64,000 bases of DNA, from positions 1 through 64,000 of the forward strand of contig CANQRU010000003.1 in NCBI GenBank assembly GCA_947626395.1, in the 5' to 3' direction. The notes under the pieces were generated by a model. It did not search any database and was not told the origin of the DNA. It saw only the letters and a list, made by a program, of their open reading frames with translations. This DNA comes from an uncultured Lachnospiraceae bacterium. GTDB taxonomy: Bacteria > Bacillota > Clostridia > Lachnospirales > Lachnospiraceae. Shown in pieces: positions 55,904-63,074 of the stretch (position 1 is the stretch's first letter; each line of letters begins with the position of its first letter). Both the position numbers and the translations under genes were made by a program.

Positions 55904-56029
55904 GCAGTGCGAAATTGAGCCTTCTGCAAGCCGTGCCGTGCTTGCACGTAAGCGGCCTGCAGAAGGCTCAATTTCATAGGGCGAACGCCCTCGCGCGAAA
56001 AAGCCGCAAGCTTTTGAGCCGCGCACTGC
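55904..56029. repeat. Multibranched intergenic repeat, copy A
   Basis: 126 nt. Closing stem GCAGTGC (55904-55910) with GCACTGC (56023-56029). Arm 1 is a perfect 18-bp stem (55911-55928 with 55958-55975) capped by the conserved CGTGCTTGCACGTAAGCG (55938-55955). Then the conserved ATTTCATAGGGCG, a short hairpin AGGGCG/CGCCCT, and AAAAGC/GCTTTT (about 55999-56015) followed by TTTGAGC. Copy B is at 59340-59466. Confidence 0.8.
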
Positions 56030-56066
56030 GGACTTGCGCATCAAGAAATCAGGAGGCTGATAAGCC

Positions 56067-57140
56067 ATGAAATTCCTTCACACCGCCGATATCCACTGGG
56101 GCATGACGCCGGACGGCGATAAACCCTGGTGCAAGGAGCGGACCCAGGCGGTCAAAGACACATTTGCACAGATCATCGACCTGGCGCGGACGCGGGAGGT
56201 GGATTTCCTGTTCATCTCCGGCGACCTGTTCCACCGCCAGCCGCTTCTGAGGGATCTGAAAGAGATCAATTATCTCTTCTCCACGATTCCTTCCATCCAT
56301 GTAGTCCTGATCGCCGGCAACCATGACCGGATCCGGCCCAACTCCGCGGTTCTCAGCTTTACCTGGGCGCCTAACGTCACCTTCCTGATGGGCGAAGAGA
56401 TCGAAAGCGTCTATTTCAGCGACTGCAATACAGAGGTCCACGGCTTCAGCTATCACTCGGCGGAGATCCGCGACGGACTGCCGGCGGATAAGCTGGAGAT
56501 ATCCTTCGACGGCCGCATCCATATCCTGATGCTCCACGGCGGAGACACGGCGCATCTGCCCCTGGACAAAGGCGCGCTCGCCGCATCCAATTACTCCTAC
56601 ATCGCCCTGGGCCATATCCACCGGCCGGAGGTCGTTGCTGAGAACAAAGCGGCGTTCCCCGGCTCACCGGAGCCTCTGGACCACACGGAGACCGGTCCCC
56701 ACGGCGTATTCCTCGGGACAGTCAATCCGGTAACGCGCCAGGTGGAGTCCCTGGAATTCGTCCGGCTGTGCCGCGCCCAGTACATCCCCCTGATCGTCAA
56801 TATCACGACTCACACGACGAACGCGGAACTGGAGCTTAAGATCACCCAGGAGATCCGGAAGCGCGGACTTCAGCATATCTACCGTTTCCGCATCCGCGGC
56901 ATGCGGGATCCGGATATTGAATTTGATTTCGGGAATCTCATTTCCAAATTCCGCATCGTGGAAATCACCGACGAGTCGGAGCCGCAGTATGATTTCAGCG
57001 CCCTGTTCGCCGAGCATCCCAGCGATATGATCGGCTTCTATATCCGCGCCTTCGATAAGCCGGACCCGAGCCCGGTGGAGAAGAAAGCTCTGTATTACGG
57101 CATCAACGCGCTCTTACGTACCACGGACGAAAGGAGTTAA
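56067..57140 (+). CDS. Metallophosphoesterase, SbcD/Mre11/YhaO-like DNA nuclease subunit
   Basis: 357 residues. Metal-binding motifs in order: FLHTADIHWGM, FISGDLFHR, LIAGNHDR, MLHGG and ALGHIHRPEV, the calcineurin-like set of SbcD/Mre11. About 280 residues form the nuclease domain, then a short C-terminal domain. It is followed after 3 bp by the AAA partner, so the pair should form an Mre11-Rad50-like complex for processing DNA ends. Ribosome-binding site AGGAGG. Confidence 0.9.
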   Translation: MKFLHTADIHWGMTPDGDKPWCKERTQAVKDTFAQIIDLARTREVDFLFISGDLFHRQPLLRDLKEINYLFSTIPSIHVVLIAGNHDRIRPNSAVLSFTWAPNVTFLMGEEIESVYFSDCNTEVHGFSYHSAEIRDGLPADKLEISFDGRIHILMLHGGDTAHLPLDKGALAASNYSYIALGHIHRPEVVAENKAAFPGSPEPLDHTETGPHGVFLGTVNPVTRQVESLEFVRLCRAQYIPLIVNITTHTTNAELELKITQEIRKRGLQHIYRFRIRGMRDPDIEFDFGNLISKFRIVEITDESEPQYDFSALFAEHPSDMIGFYIRAFDKPDPSPVEKKALYYGINALLRTTDERS

Positions 57141-57143
57141 TCC

Positions 57144-59009
57144 ATGAAATTCCTGGAACTTCAGATAAAAGGATTTGGAAAATTCCACGACCGCAGCATT
57201 TCATTTACAGACGGCATCAACGTGGTGTACGGCAAGAACGAAGCCGGCAAATCCACGCTCCATACTTTCATCCGCTGCATGCTCTTCGGCCTGAAGCCCC
57301 AGCGGGGCAAGGCCGCCAGGAAGGACCTGTACAGCCAGTACGAGCCCTGGGAGAACAGCGGCACCTACGAAGGCTCCCTGCGTCTGGAGCATGAGGGGCA
57401 CATCTACCGCATTGAGCGCAGTTTCCGCAAGGACAGGAAGGAACTGCATATCATCGACGAGACCCTGGGACGGGAGATGGAAGCTACCGACGCTTTCATG
57501 AACGAACTTCTGGGCGGTTTAAGCGAGACCGCCTACAACAATACCATCAGCATCGGCCAGCTGAAAAGCGCGACCGACGGCGGCATGGTATCGGAGCTGA
57601 AGAATTACATAGCCAATATGAACACCTCCGGGAACATGGCCTTAAATATCACGAAGGCTTCCGCGTTCCTGAAGGCGCAGAAGAAAGAAATGGAGAGCCA
57701 GCTGATCCCGGAGGCGGCCCGGTCCTATACCACGCTTCTGGGCGAGATCAAGGCCATCGAGAAGGATATCGCGGCGCCGGAGTACGAGAACCGGCTTCCG
57801 GAATTTACGAAGCTTAAGCTGGACACACGGGCGGAGATCGAGAAGAAGCAGGCGGAAAAGGAGGAAATGATCCAGAAGACCGCCAGGGGACGCCAGCTTT
57901 TGGAAGAAAATCATTTCCAGGATCTGTCCTCCATCGAGCAGTATGAGCGGCAAACGGAAGACATCTTCCGGGACTACCGGACAGTGAAGGCGGCCACGGA
58001 GAAACGGTCGCGGAAAGTGATGACCGCGATATTCTTCCTGCTGGCCGTACTGCTGACCGCCGGCGCCATCGGTCTGGCCGTTATGGGCAGCAGCATCGCC
58101 ATCCTGCAGAATATAAACCTGTCTTCCATCGCCGCCATGGCGGCCGGGGCCGGGATCGCGGCCGTTCTCTGCTGCGGGGCGGGAATCGCCCTCCTGATGC
58201 GGTCCAGACGGCTCAACAAAGAACTTCTTCTCAGCAGCCAGGCACTGCACGAGACCTTCCACCGGCATATCGGCGACTCCGATCTGTCAGAGCAGGCGTT
58301 TGAGACCTTCCGCACGCGGATGGCAGAATTTAAACGTCTCACCGCAGCTACGGAACAGTCCGAGGCCGCCGTGGCCAGGCTTTCGGGCGAGATCGCTTCC
58401 CTCAATGCAAAGCAGAACGACTGCAGCGACGCCATCGAGAAGCAGCAGAAGCTTCAATGGGATCTGGAGAAGAAGCTGGAGCTTATGGGGAATTACAAGA
58501 ACCAGCTGGAATCGTTAAAACATACGCTGGCGGAGAATGCGCGGATCTCCGAGGAACTGGCGGCCATCGACCTGGCCCAGGAGACCTTAAACGATCTGTC
58601 CATGTCCATCCGGGATTCCTTCGGCCTGTACCTGAACAAGACGGCATCCGACCTGATATCCGGGATCACCGGCGGCATCTATTCCAGCATGAGCATCGAC
58701 GAGAACCTGAACGCCTTCATGAACACTCCCACGAAGCTCGTGCCCATCGAGCAGGTGTCCAGCGGCACCATGGACCAGATCTATCTGGCGCTCAGACTGG
58801 CGGCCGCCAGGCTGATCCAGGGCGACAAGGAAGACATGCCGCTGATCTTCGACGACAGCTTCGTCCTCTACGACGACGAGCGCTTAAAGAGCGCGCTGAA
58901 ATGGCTGTCCAGGTCCTACAGCGGGCAGATGATCATTTTCACCTGCCACCAGCGCGAGGCGCAGATGCTGACGGCCAACCAGATCGAATATAACCTGATA
59001 CGGATCTGA
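57144..59009 (+). CDS. SbcC/Rad50/YhaN-like ATPase with a central membrane hairpin
   Basis: 621 residues, much shorter than SbcC (~1,050) or YhaN (~960). Walker A VYGKNEAGKST (28-38), coiled coils at about 200-290 and 350-510, two hydrophobic helices at about 292-313 and 328-350 between the coils, ABC signature VSSGTMDQIYLALRLAA (from about 538) and Walker B PLIFDDSF (about 566-573). It is the partner of the nuclease upstream. The membrane hairpin replaces the zinc-hook apex, so the complex may sit at the membrane, as proposed for YhaN-type proteins. Confidence 0.88.
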   Translation: MKFLELQIKGFGKFHDRSISFTDGINVVYGKNEAGKSTLHTFIRCMLFGLKPQRGKAARKDLYSQYEPWENSGTYEGSLRLEHEGHIYRIERSFRKDRKELHIIDETLGREMEATDAFMNELLGGLSETAYNNTISIGQLKSATDGGMVSELKNYIANMNTSGNMALNITKASAFLKAQKKEMESQLIPEAARSYTTLLGEIKAIEKDIAAPEYENRLPEFTKLKLDTRAEIEKKQAEKEEMIQKTARGRQLLEENHFQDLSSIEQYERQTEDIFRDYRTVKAATEKRSRKVMTAIFFLLAVLLTAGAIGLAVMGSSIAILQNINLSSIAAMAAGAGIAAVLCCGAGIALLMRSRRLNKELLLSSQALHETFHRHIGDSDLSEQAFETFRTRMAEFKRLTAATEQSEAAVARLSGEIASLNAKQNDCSDAIEKQQKLQWDLEKKLELMGNYKNQLESLKHTLAENARISEELAAIDLAQETLNDLSMSIRDSFGLYLNKTASDLISGITGGIYSSMSIDENLNAFMNTPTKLVPIEQVSSGTMDQIYLALRLAAARLIQGDKEDMPLIFDDSFVLYDDERLKSALKWLSRSYSGQMIIFTCHQREAQMLTANQIEYNLIRI

Positions 59010-59017
59010 GGAACAAA

Positions 59018-59047
59018 TAAGCCGGAGAATCGCTTCTCCGGCTTTCG
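59018..59047. terminator. Bidirectional terminator between sbcC-like and rubredoxin genes
   Basis: AAGCCGGAGAA, GCG-type loop, TTCTCCGGCTTTCG: a perfect stem between convergent genes. Confidence 0.8.
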
Positions 59048-59055
59048 TCTGCTTC

Positions 59056-59214
59056 TCACTCTTCCTCAAACTGATCCTTGCCCACATAGCACATCGGGCA
59101 GACCCAATCATCAGGAAGATCTTCAAACTCGGTTCCGGGTTCGATGCCGTTATCAGGATCGCCCTCTTCCGGATCATACACATAGCCGCACACTAAACAT
59201 ACATACTTTTTCAT
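59056..59214 (-). CDS. Rubredoxin
   Basis: 52 residues. Iron ligands C6 and C9 ([15 protein letters not shown]) and C39 and C42 ([16 protein letters not shown]), the classic FeS4 rubredoxin. A soluble low-potential electron carrier in anaerobes, often for oxygen or peroxide detoxification. Start at 59214 follows GGAGGG. No partner oxidoreductase is adjacent. Confidence 0.98.
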   Translation of the reverse strand: MKKYVCLVCGYVYDPEEGDPDNGIEPGTEFEDLPDDWVCPMCYVGKDQFEEE

Positions 59215-59339
59215 CGTGAGTACCCTCCTTTTTATTTTCAGGAAAGAAAATCTTGTTTTCTTCTCCATTTTCTCTAGTCTACCACAAAAATTTGTAATAT
59301 ACTACTATTTATATTATATATTTTTCACGTAAGCAGGGA

Positions 59340-59466
59340 GCAGTGCGAAATCATGTGCGCAGGTTCCCGCGTCGTGCTTGCACGTAAGCGCGAACCTGTG
59401 TACATGATTTCATAGGGCGCCAGCCCGTGAGCGAAAAAGCCGCAGGCTTTTGAGCTCATGCACTGC
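59340..59466. repeat. Multibranched intergenic repeat, copy B
   Basis: 127 nt, same layout as copy A: closing stem GCAGTGC (59340-59346)/GCACTGC (59460-59466); arm 1 of 20 bp (59347-59366 with 59392-59411, two G-U) with a sequence unrelated to copy A; the same cap CGTGCTTGCACGTAAGCG (59373-59390); ATTTCATAGGGCG; hairpins GGGC/GCCC and AAAAGCC/GGCTTTT; and an extra TGAGC/GCTCA pair. A stray copy of the last hairpin lies at 59494-59520. Confidence 0.8.
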
Positions 59467-59552
59467 GGAGCCGCCCCAGCCGACACACCACACGCGCAAA
59501 AAGCCGAAGGCTTTTAAGCCCGTCCCCCCACCAGAAAAGGAGACCACAAACC

Positions 59553-60068
59553 ATGACCTTCCGAATCGAACGCGCCGCCGCCGCGGACTACCAGCTTTTC
59601 GCCGACATCATCCAGAGCGTCTGGCGCGGCATGGACAATAAAGACTGGTATCTGGCAGACAATTCCGACTATACCTACCGCATGCTCACCTCCGGCGAAG
59701 GTCTGGGCTACAAAGCCATAGAGACCGAAACCGGCGCCGTCGCCGGCGTCTTCCTGGCCGTGATCCCCGGCCTCTCCGAGGAAAATATGGGCCGCGACGC
59801 CGGCTTCCCGGAAGAAGAACTTCCCAGGGTCGCCCACATGGACACCGCCGCCGTCCTCCCCCAGTACCGGGGACACCAGCTCCAGTACCGCCTGATGCAG
59901 GCCGCCGAGGCGGATCTTCGGGCGATGGGTTTCCGCTACCTGATGGGCACGATCCACCCGGACAATGTGTACAGCATGAACAACGCGATGAAGCAGGGGT
60001 ACCGGATCATCGGTGAGAAGCTGAAGCACGGCGGGAAACGGCGGGCGATCCTGTTAAAGGAACTATAG
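59553..60068 (+). CDS. GNAT family N-acetyltransferase
   Basis: 171 residues. The acetyl-CoA loop region reads AAVLPQYRGHQLQYRLMQAAEADLRAMG, preceded by the VAHMDTAAV strand and followed by TIHPDNVYSMNNAMKQGYRIIGEKL. Substrate unknown. Ribosome-binding site AAGGAGA. Codon use is richer in C-ending codons than its neighbours, and the start follows the repeat region closely. Confidence 0.88.
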   Translation: MTFRIERAAAADYQLFADIIQSVWRGMDNKDWYLADNSDYTYRMLTSGEGLGYKAIETETGAVAGVFLAVIPGLSEENMGRDAGFPEEELPRVAHMDTAAVLPQYRGHQLQYRLMQAAEADLRAMGFRYLMGTIHPDNVYSMNNAMKQGYRIIGEKLKHGGKRRAILLKEL

Positions 60069-60076
60069 TTAACGCA

Positions 60077-60122
60077 GACAGCAAAGGCACCGTTATGCGC
60101 CATCCGCATACAGTGCCTTTTC
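60077..60122. terminator. Bidirectional terminator between the GNAT gene and trmL
   Basis: AAAGGCAC-GTTATGCG pairs with CGCATAC-AGTGCCTTTT, between convergent genes, T-rich on both sides. Confidence 0.75.
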
Positions 60123-60124
60123 AT

Positions 60125-60625
60125 TTACCTGTCCTCTTTCCAGCGCAGCCGGTGCAGTTCCCCTTTAAGCGTCATTTTCTCGAACCCGTTCTGCCGCAGG
60201 GCCTCGTAAAGAACAATTGCGACAGAGTTGGACAGATTCAGCGAGCGGATGTCGCCCCACATGGGGATCCGCACGCAGTTCTCCTGGTTCTCCAAAAGGA
60301 TCTCCTCGGGAATCCCGGCGCTTTCCTTGCCGAACATGATCCATGCGTCCGGGTCGTAATGGACGTCCGTGTAGACCTTCCGCCCTTTCGTCGTCGCCAT
60401 ATAGATGCGTTCGCCGGGATGACGGGCCAGGAAATCTTCATAATCGTCATAGACGGTCACATCCAGCTTGTCCCAATAGTCCAGCCCGGCGCGCTTCAGC
60501 ATCCGCTCGTTCAGCTGAAAGCCCAGCGGGCGGATCAGATGGAGCCGCGTGCCGGTGGCGACGCAGGTGCGGCCGATATTGCCGGTATTGGCCGGCATCT
60601 CCGGTTCCAGAAGTACGATGTTCAC
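60125..60625 (-). CDS. trmL: tRNA (cytidine/uridine-34-2'-O)-methyltransferase TrmL
   Basis: 166 residues of the SPOUT superfamily: MNIVLLEPEMPANTGNIGRTCVATGTRLHLI at the N-terminus and the trefoil-knot segment IPMWGDIRSLNLSNSVAIVLYEALRQ. It methylates the wobble base ribose of tRNA-Leu. Start is GTG after AAAGGATA. Confidence 0.95.
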   Translation of the reverse strand: MNIVLLEPEMPANTGNIGRTCVATGTRLHLIRPLGFQLNERMLKRAGLDYWDKLDVTVYDDYEDFLARHPGERIYMATTKGRKVYTDVHYDPDAWIMFGKESAGIPEEILLENQENCVRIPMWGDIRSLNLSNSVAIVLYEALRQNGFEKMTLKGELHRLRWKEDR

Positions 60626-60671
60626 AGAATTATCCTTTCCGGGCCGCAGACGGCGCCGCGCGCGTTATCTC

Positions 60672-61853
60672 TCAGACAGCCGCCTGCTCTTTATCCAGTC
60701 GTTCCACAAATCTCGCCATCCGCCCCAGCGCCTCCTTCAGGCTCTTAAGCGAATATGCGTAGGAAACCCGCAGGTACCCGTCGCCGCAGGCGCCGAACGC
60801 GCTTCCCGGAACCACGGCCACCTTCTCCTCCTGCAGGAACCGGTTGGCGAATTCATCCGACGACATGCCGAACCGTTTGATGCTTGGGAACGCGTAGAAA
60901 GCCCCCTCCGGCTCAAAGCAGTCCAGGCCCATTTCCTGAAACGCATTCAGCACGAACCGGCGTCTCTGGTCGTAGGATTCCCGCATCATTTCCACGTCCG
61001 CATCACCGTCCCGCAGCGCCGCCACAGCCGCGTACTGGCTGGTGGTCGGAGCGCACATGATCGCGAACTGGTGGATCTTCAGCATCTGCTTTAAGATCAC
61101 CTTCGGCGCGGCCGCGTAGCCGAGCCGCCAGCCGGTCATGGCGTAAGACTTGGAAAATCCGTTGATCAGCACGGTCCTCTCCTTCATCCCGGGCAGGGAC
61201 GCAATGGACACATGGCGTTCATCGCCGAACGTCAGCTCGCAGTAGATCTCATCGGAGATCACGAACAGATCCTTCTCGATCACGATCCGCGCGATCTTCT
61301 CCAGTTCGTCCCGGCGCATGACCGCGCCGGTCGGGTTGTTGGGGAACGGCATGATCAGGATCTTGGTCTTATCGGTGATCTTCTCCAGAAGCTTCTCCGG
61401 CGTCAGCTTGAACTGGTCCTTCTCCTCCAGTTCGATCGCCACCGGCGTGCCGCCCGCCAGGATCGTACACGGTACGTAAGACACAAAGCAGGGCTGCGAG
61501 ATCAGCACCTCGTCGCCCGGATCCAGCATGGCCCGCAGGGCGATGTCAATGGCCTCGCTGCCGCCCACGGTCACCAGGATCTCCGATTCCGGCTGGTAGC
61601 TCAGATCGCAGCGCCGGTACAGATAATTGCATATTTCCTGGCGCAGTTCCTTAAGGCCGGAGTTGGCGGTATAAAATGTGCGGCCTTTCTCCAGGGAGTA
61701 AATGCCCTCCTCCCGCACATGCCACGGCGTATCAAAATCCGGCTCGCCCACGCCGAGGGAGATGGCGTCCTTCATCTCACTGACGATATCGAAGAATTTG
61801 CGGATGCCGGATGGTTCGATCTGGACGATCGTTTCAGAAAGCGGATTTCTCAT
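60672..61853 (-). CDS. Class I/II PLP-dependent aminotransferase
   Basis: 393 residues. PLP lysine segment LINGFSKSYAMTGWRLGYA, plus VTVGGSEAIDIALRAMLDPGDEVLI and MPFPNNPTGAVM. It resembles aspartate/aromatic aminotransferases of subgroup I gamma (the PatA/AspC2 type). Substrate not decided by sequence. Its start overlaps the stop of the Lrp-type gene by 4 bp, so the regulator probably controls or senses its amino-acid substrate or product. Confidence 0.92.
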   Translation of the reverse strand: MRNPLSETIVQIEPSGIRKFFDIVSEMKDAISLGVGEPDFDTPWHVREEGIYSLEKGRTFYTANSGLKELRQEICNYLYRRCDLSYQPESEILVTVGGSEAIDIALRAMLDPGDEVLISQPCFVSYVPCTILAGGTPVAIELEEKDQFKLTPEKLLEKITDKTKILIMPFPNNPTGAVMRRDELEKIARIVIEKDLFVISDEIYCELTFGDERHVSIASLPGMKERTVLINGFSKSYAMTGWRLGYAAAPKVILKQMLKIHQFAIMCAPTTSQYAAVAALRDGDADVEMMRESYDQRRRFVLNAFQEMGLDCFEPEGAFYAFPSIKRFGMSSDEFANRFLQEEKVAVVPGSAFGACGDGYLRVSYAYSLKSLKEALGRMARFVERLDKEQAAV

Positions 61854-62332
61854 GGGGTGACCAGCATCCTTTCATCCTGGACTTCTTCGACCAGGGCGGT
61901 GCCATGGTCTTTGTATTTCTTTAACACGAAATGAGTGGCGGTGCTTAAGACGGAATCCAGCGTGGACAGCTTGCTGGAAACGAACAGGGCCACCTCCTTC
62001 ATGGTCTTTCCTTCGATAAATACCGTGAAATCATAAGCGCCGGACATCAGATAGACCGCGTTCACCTCGTTATACTGGTAAATGCGCTCGGCGATCTTGT
62101 CAAAGCCCATGCCGCGCTGAGGCGTCACCTTCACCTCGATCAGGGCCATGACCTTCTCCTCGGAAGTATTGTCCCAGTTGATCAGGGTATGGTAGCCGCA
62201 GATAATGTGCTCCTTCTCCATATCGGCGATGGCATTGGCGACAGCGGCCTCGCTCTCGCCCAGCAGCACCGCCAGGTCCTTTAAGTCGATGCGGGCGTTC
62301 TTCTCCAGAATCGCTAAAATCTTTTCTCTCAT
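61850..62332 (-). CDS. Lrp/AsnC-family transcriptional regulator
   Basis: 160 residues: N-terminal winged helix (ILEKNARIDLKDLAVLLGESEAAVANAIADMEKE, about 5-45) and C-terminal RAM ligand-binding domain (VKVTPQRGMGFDKIAERI, YLMSGAYDFTVFIEG). Such regulators sense amino acids. Translationally coupled with the aminotransferase gene. Ribosome-binding site GAGGAAGG. Confidence 0.93.
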   Translation of the reverse strand: MREKILAILEKNARIDLKDLAVLLGESEAAVANAIADMEKEHIICGYHTLINWDNTSEEKVMALIEVKVTPQRGMGFDKIAERIYQYNEVNAVYLMSGAYDFTVFIEGKTMKEVALFVSSKLSTLDSVLSTATHFVLKKYKDHGTALVEEVQDERMLVTP

Positions 62333-62444
62333 GATTTCCTTCCTCCTCGGTTTCTGATTCTTCTATGATCATCCGGCGGCAGTTCCCCCTCGCTTCGGAC
62401 TGTCCGATCCGGCACGGAACTTTCCGCCGCTCCGGCTCATTGGT

Positions 62445-63074
62445 TCATACCGCTATTCCCAGGCGGCAGATCTCGTCCTCTCTGGGCCGCTCCATAAAGC
62501 CCTTCACTTCTCCATATGTAACCTCGCGGGCGATTCCTTCCCGGACATATCCGATGACAGCGGCCGCGATACCTTCCGCCGCCAGCCTCCGCACCAGCTC
62601 TTCCCCGTTGTCCGCCGCCAGCACGACGCAGCCGCAGGACAGCAGCCGGTAAGGATTCAGTTCATAGCGCTCGCAGATCTCAATGGTCCCCTGCTTTACC
62701 GGGATCTTCCGGAGGTCGACGGTAAAGCCTGTACCGTAAGCCCCCGACAGATTCCAAAGGGCGGTATAGATACCGCCCTCCCCTGCTTCTTCCCATTCGG
62801 CCGCTCCCAGCGCGGTCCAGTCCGGTAAATGCGCCGCCGGTGAATTCCCGCGCATACCTGCGCGGCCGCTTCGGGCGGCAGACGGCGCCGGAATCTCTGC
62901 TTCCCGGCCGTCCCTCTGCAATCTCTCAATATACGCGGAAGAAAACCACTGCACCAGTTCCTCCGCTCTCTCTGCGGCGATCCGGCGGGAACCAGCGAGC
63001 CCTGCGTAACCGGCTGTGACCAGCGCCTGCCCGGGACGCAGAGTTCCCCTGCTTTCTCTCTCAATCCGTCTCAT
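62445..63074 (-). CDS. Stand-alone AIR synthase-type C-terminal domain protein
   Basis: 209 residues. From about residue 12 (LRPGQALVTAGYAGLAGSRRIAAERAEELV) to the end (GTIEICERYELNPYRLLSCGCVVLAADNGEELVRRLAAEGIAAAVIGYV) it matches the C-terminal half of HypE/AIR-synthase-like proteins. The N-terminal half with the ATP-binding motif is missing, and a disordered Ala/Arg/Pro-rich insertion sits around 60-85. It may be a degenerate paralogue or a partner for another protein. It overlaps the VanW gene by 14 bp and is translationally coupled to it. Confidence 0.68.
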   Translation of the reverse strand: MRRIERESRGTLRPGQALVTAGYAGLAGSRRIAAERAEELVQWFSSAYIERLQRDGREAEIPAPSAARSGRAGMRGNSPAAHLPDWTALGAAEWEEAGEGGIYTALWNLSGAYGTGFTVDLRKIPVKQGTIEICERYELNPYRLLSCGCVVLAADNGEELVRRLAAEGIAAAVIGYVREGIAREVTYGEVKGFMERPREDEICRLGIAV

